DNA from: Paenibacillus xylanexedens
GTDB lineage: Bacteria; Bacillota; Bacilli; Paenibacillales; Paenibacillaceae
Direction of reading: 5' to 3'
DNA length: 64,000 nucleotides
Assembly (NCBI RefSeq): GCF_017874615.1
Contig: NZ_JAGIKV010000001.1
Span: 248,001 to 312,000, forward strand
Of the stretch, positions 9,183-16,757 are shown one piece after another. Numbering within the stretch: the stretch's first letter is position 1; every line of letters begins with the position of its first letter. A model generated the notes under the pieces. That model searched no databases. It saw only the letters and a program-made list of their open reading frames with translations, and was not told where the DNA came from. The translations under genes were made by a program, and so were the position numbers.

Positions 9183-9923
9183 CTATTTATCTGGAGTCAT
9201 AAAGCTTGTCAGACAATGCGCCACCGTTGAAGGTTGATGCATCATGAACATATGAGCACCCTCTTTGATGGTTTGAAGCTTCATGGATGTGCCAAAATAT
9301 CGGCCCCATCTCAACGCTGATTGAAGGGTAACGGTACGATCCCGTTCTCCCCACAGATACAATACCGGCAATGAGAGCGGCTCATATTCAAGCGTTGCTG
9401 CAGATTCTAGCATCCTGAAATCCGCCCGGATGACGGGCAGAAAATAATTCAATAATTCTTTTTCATGTATCAGTTCTTGCGGAAGAGCTTCATAGGAAAA
9501 CAGATGATCAATCAGATTTTCGTCTGACATCTGATCATAATTCTGCATCCCGCATTCGTCAGGCGTGTTGCAGGCAGATAACACAAGCCGTAGCGTTTTA
9601 GCTACATCTGGACGTTCCTGACATAAGCGTTGCGCAACGAAGTAGGCTGTAATCCCTCCCAGACTATGTCCAAATAACAGACTGCCAGGCTGTATAACAT
9701 CCAGCAGCTCGCTGGTATACAGTTCTACGAGTTGCTGCATATGCTCCAGGGGTGTTTCGGTGTTCAGACCATGACCCGGGGGCGTAAATGCCCAAATTTC
9801 CGTGTCAGGAAGGTACGGCACTAGGGGCTGAAAACTGTTGGAGTTGCCACCGAGATAAGGAAAACAGACCATTTGTCTGTTTCCCGCCCCCTTTTGTAGT
9901 TGCTCCAAATAGATCGGTTCCAT
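9183..9923 (-). CDS. Type II thioesterase of the NRPS/PKS cluster
   Basis: 246-residue alpha/beta hydrolase of the GrsT/SrfAD/RifR type, which removes wrongly loaded acyl groups from carrier proteins. The nucleophile motif is LLFGHSLGG (near residue 83), the Asp is in YLWGERDRT and the His in KEGAHMFM. The N-terminal FPYLGGNSNSF segment matches the typical CFPYAGG start. ATG 9923 follows GGTGG; a GTG one codon earlier is less likely. No thioesterase domain is fused to the synthetases, so this enzyme may also contribute to release. Confidence 0.88.
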   Translation of the reverse strand: MEPIYLEQLQKGAGNRQMVCFPYLGGNSNSFQPLVPYLPDTEIWAFTPPGHGLNTETPLEHMQQLVELYTSELLDVIQPGSLLFGHSLGGITAYFVAQRLCQERPDVAKTLRLVLSACNTPDECGMQNYDQMSDENLIDHLFSYEALPQELIHEKELLNYFLPVIRADFRMLESAATLEYEPLSLPVLYLWGERDRTVTLQSALRWGRYFGTSMKLQTIKEGAHMFMMHQPSTVAHCLTSFMTPDK

Positions 9924-9948
9924 CACTTATCCACCACCATAACCAGGC

Positions 9949-10833
9949 TTACTTTCTTTCCAGAACATATGCAGGGAATGTCTGAAGTGAAGTATCCACA
10001 TTTTTACGCTTGAAGATGACATGTATGACAATAGCCGATATTGCAAAAAAGAAGAATTGCATAATTTGAACTTGCGGATTAAAGTAGTACAAATCAATTT
10101 GACTTCCTGTCGCTACAAGCCAGAATGCAAGCAGATAAAACAGAAGTGTACCTTTGGTTGCATTGAAAATATAACTTTGGAACACGATAAATGCCATAAG
10201 CTGAACAACGTAGTATATGTAAGTGGTTGAGGTGCCAAAAGAGGAAATCAAGTATCCCGGAAGCACCCATAATCCGAACAACAGGCCGGTAATCAGACCA
10301 CTTGTTATATTATTTTTTAACTTCCCTTGCAAGAATGGAAGCAAAAATCCGATCCAGCCAAACAGCCCACCAATCAGCCCCGTCTCCTTGATCAGATTCA
10401 CAATCCCCAACCAGATCATTTCAGGTACACTATATGTCAGTTCAGGGACCGGTATGCCGAATAACAAGGAACCAAAGTGCATTGTTGATGCAAAGATGAT
10501 GGAAATTCCAATAATGAGCGGTATCCAGAACAGGTCCTGTCTGCGCGGAACCAGCTTCATAAACATTCCTTTTAACGCTTCCGTTCCGCCCATCACATAA
10601 CATGTAATTAATCCGGCAATGGAAGGTGAATACAGAGCAACGATCGCAAGTGGATGCATCAAGGTTAACTCACCTGTTATGGGTACAATAAAATCCGCAA
10701 AGAACATGAACAAACTTGCGATTCCATAACATGTGCCAAAGGAAATTCCCAAAAACAAATACATATATTTGTTGGACGGGCTGGTTGCCGGACTTGTGAC
10801 TGGACGAATGGATGCCTGATTAGCTGTAATCAT
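9949..10833 (-). CDS. CPBP-family membrane protein lacking catalytic residues
   Basis: 294 residues, seven or eight hydrophobic segments. The body resembles CPBP (Abi/Rce1-like) intramembrane proteases: GLFGWIGFLLPFLQ aligns with the usual E-E-x-G-W-R-G-x-L-L-P motif and GLLFGLWVLPGYL with the usual GLLWGLWHLP. The two Glu are Gly, the Arg is Ile and the His is Val, so all expected metal ligands are missing and proteolysis is unlikely. The ATG overlaps the stop of the ACP gene (ATGA) after AGGAGG, so it is translationally coupled within the cluster. A non-enzymatic membrane role such as immunity is inference. Confidence 0.65.
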   Translation of the reverse strand: MITANQASIRPVTSPATSPSNKYMYLFLGISFGTCYGIASLFMFFADFIVPITGELTLMHPLAIVALYSPSIAGLITCYVMGGTEALKGMFMKLVPRRQDLFWIPLIIGISIIFASTMHFGSLLFGIPVPELTYSVPEMIWLGIVNLIKETGLIGGLFGWIGFLLPFLQGKLKNNITSGLITGLLFGLWVLPGYLISSFGTSTTYIYYVVQLMAFIVFQSYIFNATKGTLLFYLLAFWLVATGSQIDLYYFNPQVQIMQFFFFAISAIVIHVIFKRKNVDTSLQTFPAYVLERK

Positions 10834-11093
10834 AGTGCCGCCTCCTTCTCAGTCAACTTTCTCTCAATAAGATCATGCAAACGGTTAATCGTGCAGAAAT
10901 TAGCCAAATCCAGATCTTCATTTGCTATCTCAATCTGGAATCTACGCTCTACAAAGTCCACCAAACGCATCGCAAAGAGCGAATTGACGAACCGCTGCTC
11001 AAAATAATTGTCATTATCATTAATTTGAGTGTCCTCATGATCCATGGTGAGGTTGTTCCCGATAAACTCCCGAATTTCCTGACGATAATCCAC
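10830..11093 (-). CDS. Acyl carrier protein of the hydroxymalonyl-ACP pathway (FkbJ/ZmaD-like)
   Basis: 87-residue free acyl carrier protein. The phosphopantetheine attachment serine lies in FVNSLFAMRLVDF (near residue 37). This short FVxSLFAxxLV form belongs to carriers that work with FkbH-like enzymes. GTG start after AAGGGGG. The FkbH-like gene is directly upstream, with 15 bases between stop and start, so this ACP probably receives the glyceryl unit and carries it during oxidation to hydroxymalonyl-ACP. Confidence 0.85.
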   Translation of the reverse strand: MDYRQEIREFIGNNLTMDHEDTQINDNDNYFEQRFVNSLFAMRLVDFVERRFQIEIANEDLDLANFCTINRLHDLIERKLTEKEAAL

Positions 11094-11108
11094 TGCCCTT
11101 CCCCCTTG

Positions 11109-12158
11109 TTATTGATGTTGCCCCTCGGGCACTAAAACCTCAATGTAGTCTGGAAACTCTACAGCCTGCTGTAAATCATGATGAAACAGTACTCTTCCTT
11201 CCTGATCTGCAGATTGCTGCTTGAAACCGGCAAAGCGATAGCTGATATTCATCATTCGGTTCCTTCCGGTATCCCTGAAGTCCGCAAGCATCTGTTTGCC
11301 CTGCTTCTGAGCTTCACGCATGATATACGTTAGCAGTACACTCCCTGCTCCCCTGGACATCACTCTGCATGACATCAGAAGCATGTTTAGCCGCCATACT
11401 TTCTGCTGCATGTGAATAAGTGCAAGCCCAATTTTGCCATACGTTCCGTATTTGTCTTCGAGTTCACACACCAATAACATATGGTCCTGCGAGGTCATCA
11501 GTTGATGCAGCTCCTCGTAACTGTAGGTAATTCCCGTTGCATTTAGCTGATTGGTGCGGACGGTAAGTTCCTCTGCACGTTGAAGATCATCCTCAGTAGC
11601 CTCGTAGATGGAAAATTTCATGCCAAGCGTAGCCAGAAATTGTTCCGAAGGTCCTTCATACTGTTCCTCAGCCTGTTTACGGAGTGTATCCGCCTGGTAC
11701 ATCTGCCTTCTGCACGCAGAGTCGGCTGTAATGAATCGGGGCATCAGCCTTGGGTCATCAAGCATGGCTTCATATTGATCCGCATGAAGTACCTGGATGT
11801 CAGCATGTACACTTTGCACTTCTTCCAGTTCAAAAGGTTGATCATCCACAAACAGAATGGCATCCATGCCGATATTAATGTTCTGCTGAATCCGCTGAAC
11901 AGAGACGGATTTTGCATCCCAATGGATCTCGGGATACAGAAAATATTCGGCGATGCCCAGTTCGTTTAGTTTCGCCCAAGCCAACTCTGCATCATTTTTA
12001 CTGGCAACAGAATGCAAAATACCTCGCTGGTCCAGTTTTTCAATCACCTCCTTTAAGCCCGGCTTCAGTTGCACATCTGCAGATTCAAGCAAAACTCCAT
12101 CCCATATGGTGTGGTCCAGATCCCAAACGATACACTTGATATCCTTGAGCTTTTCCAT
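11109..12158 (-). CDS. FkbH-like HAD-family glyceryl transferase
   Basis: 349 residues from ATG 12158, which follows AAGGGTGG at seven bases; several in-frame ATGs upstream lack good spacing or overlap the preceding gene. The N-terminal HAD motif is CIVWDLDHTIWDG and the second half has a GNAT-like fold ending in YRFAGFK. Known FkbH and ZmaN proteins remove phosphate from 1,3-bisphosphoglycerate and place the glyceryl group on an ACP, the first step to hydroxymalonyl- or methoxymalonyl-ACP. The neighbouring ACP, 3-hydroxyacyl-CoA dehydrogenase and acyl-CoA dehydrogenase complete that pathway. Confidence 0.9.
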   Translation of the reverse strand: MEKLKDIKCIVWDLDHTIWDGVLLESADVQLKPGLKEVIEKLDQRGILHSVASKNDAELAWAKLNELGIAEYFLYPEIHWDAKSVSVQRIQQNINIGMDAILFVDDQPFELEEVQSVHADIQVLHADQYEAMLDDPRLMPRFITADSACRRQMYQADTLRKQAEEQYEGPSEQFLATLGMKFSIYEATEDDLQRAEELTVRTNQLNATGITYSYEELHQLMTSQDHMLLVCELEDKYGTYGKIGLALIHMQQKVWRLNMLLMSCRVMSRGAGSVLLTYIMREAQKQGKQMLADFRDTGRNRMMNISYRFAGFKQQSADQEGRVLFHHDLQQAVEFPDYIEVLVPEGQHQ

Positions 12159-12178
12159 GGTCATGCCACCCTTCATCA

Positions 12179-13030
12179 TTAGTAGGCATAGAATCCTTGA
12201 CCCGTCTTCCGCCCCCACTGTCCTGCATCAACCATTTTCTGCAACATCGGACAGCATCGGAATTTGGGGTCCTGATAGCTGTCGTACAATACTTTCAATG
12301 AATGCACGACCGTATCCAGACCAATCAGATCCGCCGTCTCCAGCGGCCCCATCTGATAATTGAAGCCCTTCTTCATAATGGCGTCCACCTGCTCGGGTGT
12401 AGCGATTCCATCCTGTACAATGTACGCCGCTTCATTCATTAACAAGTGCGAGAGGCGATTAGAGACAAACCCGGGCAGATCCTCTATGACAACTGGACTT
12501 TTATCAAGAGTTTCCAAAAACGCTACCATCTCATGTTCCGTACCCTGTGTTGTATGATGTCCTTTGATCACCTCCACCATGGATTTAACGGGAACCGGAT
12601 TCATCAGATGCACCCCAATGACTCGACCTGGGTCAGGCAAAAATGAAGCGAGCTTTGTCACGGAAATACAGCTTGTATTTAGCGCAAATAAAGCATCCGG
12701 ACGAACCTTGTGGTATAGTCGTGCGTAAACTTCCTTTTTCAACTCCAGGTTTTCGGTTACATTTTCAATAATGATACTTGCCTCTTCCACCCCTTCATCT
12801 TGTGTCTGGAACGAGATTCGTTCCATGATCTGATCCAGGGGCACCTGACCGTACCCTTGCTTCAGAAAGCAAGCTGAACGATATTCACGACGTATAACAT
12901 CAGGGGCGTGTTCGATGACCGACGCCGAAATATCCTGCAAAATTACACGATAACCAGCCCTCGCGACATCCAGTGCTGTGGCGCATCCCATCACCCCTGC
13001 GCCAATGATTGCAATGAGTCGATTATGCAT
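12179..13030 (-). CDS. 3-hydroxyacyl-CoA dehydrogenase family protein (FkbK/ZmaG-like)
   Basis: 283 residues with an N-terminal NAD-binding Rossmann motif IIGAGVMGCATA, catalytic His in GVHLMNPVP, Glu in IIENVTEN, and C-terminal motif GFVSNRL. In hydroxymalonyl-ACP pathways this family oxidises the primary alcohol of glyceryl-ACP to the aldehyde. The ribosome site AAGGAGGTGAT is near perfect, indicating strong translation. It lies between the aminotransferase and the FkbH-like gene. Assignment to extender-unit synthesis rather than fatty acid oxidation rests on these neighbours. Confidence 0.88.
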   Translation of the reverse strand: MHNRLIAIIGAGVMGCATALDVARAGYRVILQDISASVIEHAPDVIRREYRSACFLKQGYGQVPLDQIMERISFQTQDEGVEEASIIIENVTENLELKKEVYARLYHKVRPDALFALNTSCISVTKLASFLPDPGRVIGVHLMNPVPVKSMVEVIKGHHTTQGTEHEMVAFLETLDKSPVVIEDLPGFVSNRLSHLLMNEAAYIVQDGIATPEQVDAIMKKGFNYQMGPLETADLIGLDTVVHSLKVLYDSYQDPKFRCCPMLQKMVDAGQWGRKTGQGFYAY

Positions 13031-13058
13031 ACCTAATCACCTCCTTATTGAGCTACCA

Positions 13059-14378
13059 TTAGATCAGCTCGTCGTAGATCTCTTTCATTTCTGCAAGTGC
13101 TGCAGGGACACGCTCACCGAACCAGGCAACATCTTGCATATCAAGCAGGATATTCGGATACATCCGCGAGAGCGTAGATACCAGAACACCGTGCTCAGCA
13201 AGCTTGCTATTTAACAAAATATCAAAAGACATCAATTCAAACGTATAATCAGCCGTATCCGTAAGCGGCTCCGTGCAGCAGTGATAAGAAGCACAGCCAG
13301 ACGGCCCTTGAACAATTAAAGGCAGACCTACCTTCACTGCTTCCTGGCAGAGTATGTCATGCATCATCTCAGCGTGGCGGTTCATGCTGTGCATCGCCTG
13401 TCCTCCATTGCGGCCCAACATTTCCAGCGTAGCTTTTACAGCAGCTGTACCTAATGGATAGCCATTAAACGTACCCGCATGAATTACTTTTTTGTCTACA
13501 AGCAACTTCATGATATCCGCTCGGCCAACCAAGGCTGACACCGGAACTCCGCCACCCGCGATTGCCTTCCCAAGTGTAGTCAGATCGGGCGTTACACCGA
13601 ATAACTGTTGGGCACCACCGAGTCCCATACGGAAACCTGTTATAATCTCATCAAAAATGAGCACGACTTGGTACTGATCACATAACTGTCTGACTTTTTG
13701 CAGATAACCCGGAGCAGGCATGACTCCGCCTCCATTTACACAAACCGGCTCCATGATTACTGCTGCAATGTCGTCTCCATGCTGGCGAAATAGTTCCTCC
13801 AGACGGGGTGCGTCATTCCATGGCAAGAGGTAGGATTGAGATTCCATGGCGTCCCTTGCCCTCCCCTTTGTTCCTTTCATGTCACCAGGATAGTCTGAAG
13901 GTATAGGCAAACCTGTACGTGCAGACTTGCCACCCATAATATTGTCCGCATTACCATGATAATGGCCTTCAAAACGTACAAAGCGATTTTTACCTGTCCA
14001 CGCCCGGGCAAGACGAAGTGCATTCTGGACAATCTCCGTGCCTGATAACCCAAAACGAATCATCTCTGCTGAGGGTACATATTGATGGATCAGTTCCAGA
14101 GCCTCTGCATCCAGATCGCAATGACTTACGGAAAGAACACGGTCAATGGTATCCTTCAGACACTCGTTATACTCCTCGTTGCCGTGGCCAACAATGAGGG
14201 CACCAAAGCGGGCATATAGATCCAAATACTCGTTGCCATTCATGTCCGTCACTCTGCTGCGGGAAGCATGCTTGAAATGGAGCGGCGTCTCTTCCCAAGG
14301 AAGGTGAAAATTATAGTGCACACCTCCAGGCAGCCATTGTTTCACCCGCTGGTTGTACTGCATCATCTCCGTGATCAT
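13059..14378 (-). CDS. Class III (glutamate-1-semialdehyde-type) aminotransferase
   Basis: 439-residue PLP enzyme of the GSAM family. The PLP region reads FDEIITGFRMGLGG and the Schiff-base lysine is in DLTTLGKAIAGG (near residue 270). The domain embedded in iturin and mycosubtilin synthetases that turns a beta-keto acyl-ACP into a beta-amino acyl-ACP is of the same family. Here it is a free protein, coded after the discrete AT with an ATGA overlap and GGAGGAGAT ribosome site. Transamination of the lipid starter is the likely role. True GSAM function in haem synthesis is unlikely in this setting. Confidence 0.85.
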   Translation of the reverse strand: MITEMMQYNQRVKQWLPGGVHYNFHLPWEETPLHFKHASRSRVTDMNGNEYLDLYARFGALIVGHGNEEYNECLKDTIDRVLSVSHCDLDAEALELIHQYVPSAEMIRFGLSGTEIVQNALRLARAWTGKNRFVRFEGHYHGNADNIMGGKSARTGLPIPSDYPGDMKGTKGRARDAMESQSYLLPWNDAPRLEELFRQHGDDIAAVIMEPVCVNGGGVMPAPGYLQKVRQLCDQYQVVLIFDEIITGFRMGLGGAQQLFGVTPDLTTLGKAIAGGGVPVSALVGRADIMKLLVDKKVIHAGTFNGYPLGTAAVKATLEMLGRNGGQAMHSMNRHAEMMHDILCQEAVKVGLPLIVQGPSGCASYHCCTEPLTDTADYTFELMSFDILLNSKLAEHGVLVSTLSRMYPNILLDMQDVAWFGERVPAALAEMKEIYDELI

Positions 14379-15355
14379 CCCGTATCTCCTCCCCCACTTG
14401 TCTGGTTTACTGCTTCATATCGCTCCAGTAACCTGGACCGATCTTGCGGATCATCCAGCGAATAGGCTGCAGGCAAGGTCTTATTCTCAGCCAGCATATT
14501 TCTTACGCTCTGGCCTGGACCGATATCGATCCATACCGTCGCTCCCAGATTTTGAACACGTGCCAATGCCTGATTCCAGCGAATGGGTTGCAAAAGCTGG
14601 CTGCTCAGCAGCTTAGGAATGTCCTCGGCTCCGCGAATGAACTCACCATGTACTGTAGAGCAGATGGGAAACACCGGTGCAGAGAAGGAAATCCCTGCAA
14701 GCATCTCTTCAAGTTCAGGCTGAATGAACTGCATCAACTCGCTATGATAAGGTGCATCTGCCTTCATTGGCATCATGCGAAAAGGAATGAATTCCCCACC
14801 GTAGCCATCCACCTGATCATCCAGCAGTTGAAGACCCTTCGCAGTACCTGCGACGACAAACTGTCCGGGTGAATTATAACCGGAGATCGTCACATACTCG
14901 TTCTGACGAATATTCTCGACTAATTCTTCAAGCGCTTCTTGGGTTACATCAACGACAATACCCGCTCTTCCTTTTTGCTCCTGAATGGAGCGATGCATCA
15001 ACGCACCACGCTGAGCTGTAAAACGGATTCCATCAGCAAATCGCAATGCTCCCGCCGCTACTAAAGCCGAAATCTCCCCCAAACTGTGACCTACTGCATA
15101 ATCTGGAGTCATTCCTGTCCGGCGAACAAATGAGTCAAATAGAACGTAGCTTGCCGTCAGTACAGCAGGCTGAGCATATTCAGAGACCGTCAATTGATCC
15201 AGGGTCCCTTCCATAACCAGTGCCTTCAAATCAAATCCGATCACCTCGCTCGCTTCTGCAAAGATCTGATTCGCCTCCGGCTCACTGCCCAACAACTCGC
15301 TGCACATTCCGATATACTGGCTTCCCTGGCCGGGAAATAGCGCACAGAACGTCAT
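14375..15355 (-). CDS. Discrete (trans-acting) acyltransferase, FenF/FabD-like
   Basis: 326 residues with FPGQGSQ at the N-terminus, the serine elbow VGHSLGE (near residue 90), the conserved Arg in AQRGALM that binds an extender carboxylate, and APYHS at the specificity motif where FabD has GPFHS and malonyl-AT domains HAFHS. It belongs with free ATs such as FenF of mycosubtilin and ZmaF of zwittermicin. Two PKS modules here have lost their own AT, so this enzyme is expected to load them with malonyl or hydroxymalonyl units. Its ATG overlaps the stop of the acyl-CoA dehydrogenase gene. Confidence 0.9.
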   Translation of the reverse strand: MTFCALFPGQGSQYIGMCSELLGSEPEANQIFAEASEVIGFDLKALVMEGTLDQLTVSEYAQPAVLTASYVLFDSFVRRTGMTPDYAVGHSLGEISALVAAGALRFADGIRFTAQRGALMHRSIQEQKGRAGIVVDVTQEALEELVENIRQNEYVTISGYNSPGQFVVAGTAKGLQLLDDQVDGYGGEFIPFRMMPMKADAPYHSELMQFIQPELEEMLAGISFSAPVFPICSTVHGEFIRGAEDIPKLLSSQLLQPIRWNQALARVQNLGATVWIDIGPGQSVRNMLAENKTLPAAYSLDDPQDRSRLLERYEAVNQTSGGGDTG

Positions 15356-16503
15356 ACGCTACCGCCACGCTTGTAATAGGCTTTTAATCCGTAATGCGAG
15401 ATCATCTCCTGCTGCATCTGAGAAGAACCTTCAATAATCTCCAGAATTTTGGCTTCCTTATACAGCCTGGCAACAGGATATTGGTTACTAATTCCGTTCG
15501 CACCATGAACCTGTAGCGCATCACTTGCAACTTCAACAGCAACTTTGGACGTAAAATATTTGGCGATCGTTGTCTCCATGGCGGCCTGCGGGTCCTTGGC
15601 TTCTCTCAGCTCGGCTGCACGTAAACATAATGCTCGTGCTGCATGGACTTTTGTCACCGCATCTCCAATCATGCCGCGAATCAGCTGAAAATGACTCAGC
15701 TTCTGATCAAATTGCTTCCGCTTCCTTGAGTAAGTCACCATGGCATCCAGCGCTTCCTGCGCAATCGCCAGCCCTGCCCAGGCAATGCTATATCTGCCCT
15801 GGTCCAGCGCCCCGGTTACGATGTACTCAAAACCTTCATTCAGACGTCCAATAATGTGATTCTTTGGTACACGCACCTCATGGAGATCAATCTCAGCTAT
15901 ACCTGTCTCTCCCGCAACCATGACACCTTCAATAGGTTTGGTCTGTACACCCTCAAACTGGCGTTCGACCCAAAAAGCAGTGCTTCGTCCCTGATTCGAA
16001 GCAATAATGATAAATACATCTGCCAGATGTCCAAACGTGATCCACTTCTTTTTTCCATTCAAAACATAACAGTCCGATTCTTCTCTCCACTCGGTCTTTA
16101 CACTTTTGGCATCCGAACCAACTTCCGGTTCAGTCAGGCCAAAGGCAGCAATCCATTCTCCCTTCACCAACTTGGGCAGCCAGGACGATTTTTGCTCAGG
16201 CGTTCCGAAACGTACCAAAGTTTCACTTACAAGTGAAGTATGTACCGTTAACAAGCTGCGAACGGCTGGAAGAGCCTTGCCAAATACTTCAGTCAACAGC
16301 CCGTACGACTTAGGGCCGAGACCCATGCCGCCATATTCAGCCGGGATCGAGGCAGCCAAGTAACCTTTTTTAGCCATGGCACGGATCAATGTTCTGGGAA
16401 TGGCTTGCTGCTCTTGAATCTGTTGAGCATAAGGACGAATTTCACGGGCAGCAAACAATTCAGCTTCATGAATGATCTCTTGCTCAATATCCGCTTCAAT
16501 CAT
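15352..16503 (-). CDS. Acyl-CoA dehydrogenase family protein (FkbI/ZmaE-like)
   Basis: 383-residue flavoenzyme. Motifs include AFGLTEPEVGSDA, WITFGHLADVF, and the C-terminal catalytic Glu region LEIIEGSSQMQQ. In FkbI/ZmaE-type pathways this family converts the aldehyde intermediate on the ACP into the carboxylate, giving hydroxymalonyl-ACP. Its ATG overlaps the ACP stop (ATGA) after GAGGGGG. Desaturation of the acyl chain is the alternative, but the FkbH-like, ACP and dehydrogenase genes nearby favour extender-unit synthesis. Confidence 0.87.
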   Translation of the reverse strand: MIEADIEQEIIHEAELFAAREIRPYAQQIQEQQAIPRTLIRAMAKKGYLAASIPAEYGGMGLGPKSYGLLTEVFGKALPAVRSLLTVHTSLVSETLVRFGTPEQKSSWLPKLVKGEWIAAFGLTEPEVGSDAKSVKTEWREESDCYVLNGKKKWITFGHLADVFIIIASNQGRSTAFWVERQFEGVQTKPIEGVMVAGETGIAEIDLHEVRVPKNHIIGRLNEGFEYIVTGALDQGRYSIAWAGLAIAQEALDAMVTYSRKRKQFDQKLSHFQLIRGMIGDAVTKVHAARALCLRAAELREAKDPQAAMETTIAKYFTSKVAVEVASDALQVHGANGISNQYPVARLYKEAKILEIIEGSSQMQQEMISHYGLKAYYKRGGSV

Positions 16504-16757
16504 TCGGCAACCCCCTCTTGAAGAAGAGATTCATTGAGATAAGCGGCGAATTCGGCAATTGTTTTGTATTCAAACAACGCAACCGGACTGATGTCAACTT
16601 GAAGATGCTTACGCGCACGATTAATGATCTTGAGCGCCTGCACAGATGAGACACCAATTTTCAAAAAATTCATCTCTTCATCGATGTCCTCTGGCTCCTG
16701 ATTCAACGCTGCAGCAATCTCGCTTTTGAGAAAAAGCTCAATTTCTTCTTTTGTCAT
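16500..16757 (-). CDS. Stand-alone acyl carrier protein following the FAAL-KS protein
   Basis: 85-residue carrier domain with attachment serine in GVSSVQALKI (near residue 36) and C-terminal ALFEYKTIAEFAAYL, typical of PKS carrier domains rather than of the FkbJ type. ATG 16757 overlaps the stop of the upstream gene in ATGA after GGAGG, so synthesis is coupled; a frame running further upstream overlaps the synthetase and is discarded. It most likely supplies the carrier domain missing from the AT-eroded KS module and may hold the substrate of the aminotransferase. Confidence 0.88.
   Translation of the reverse strand: MTKEEIELFLKSEIAAALNQEPEDIDEEMNFLKIGVSSVQALKIINRARKHLQVDISPVALFEYKTIAEFAAYLNESLLQEGVAE

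Noticed and set aside
9949..10833. Active CPBP protease
   Set aside because: The Glu pair, Arg and His of the family motifs are all replaced.
13059..14378. Glutamate-1-semialdehyde aminomutase (hemL) for haem synthesis
   Set aside because: The fold fits, but the gene is translationally coupled to PKS genes and no other hem gene is present.
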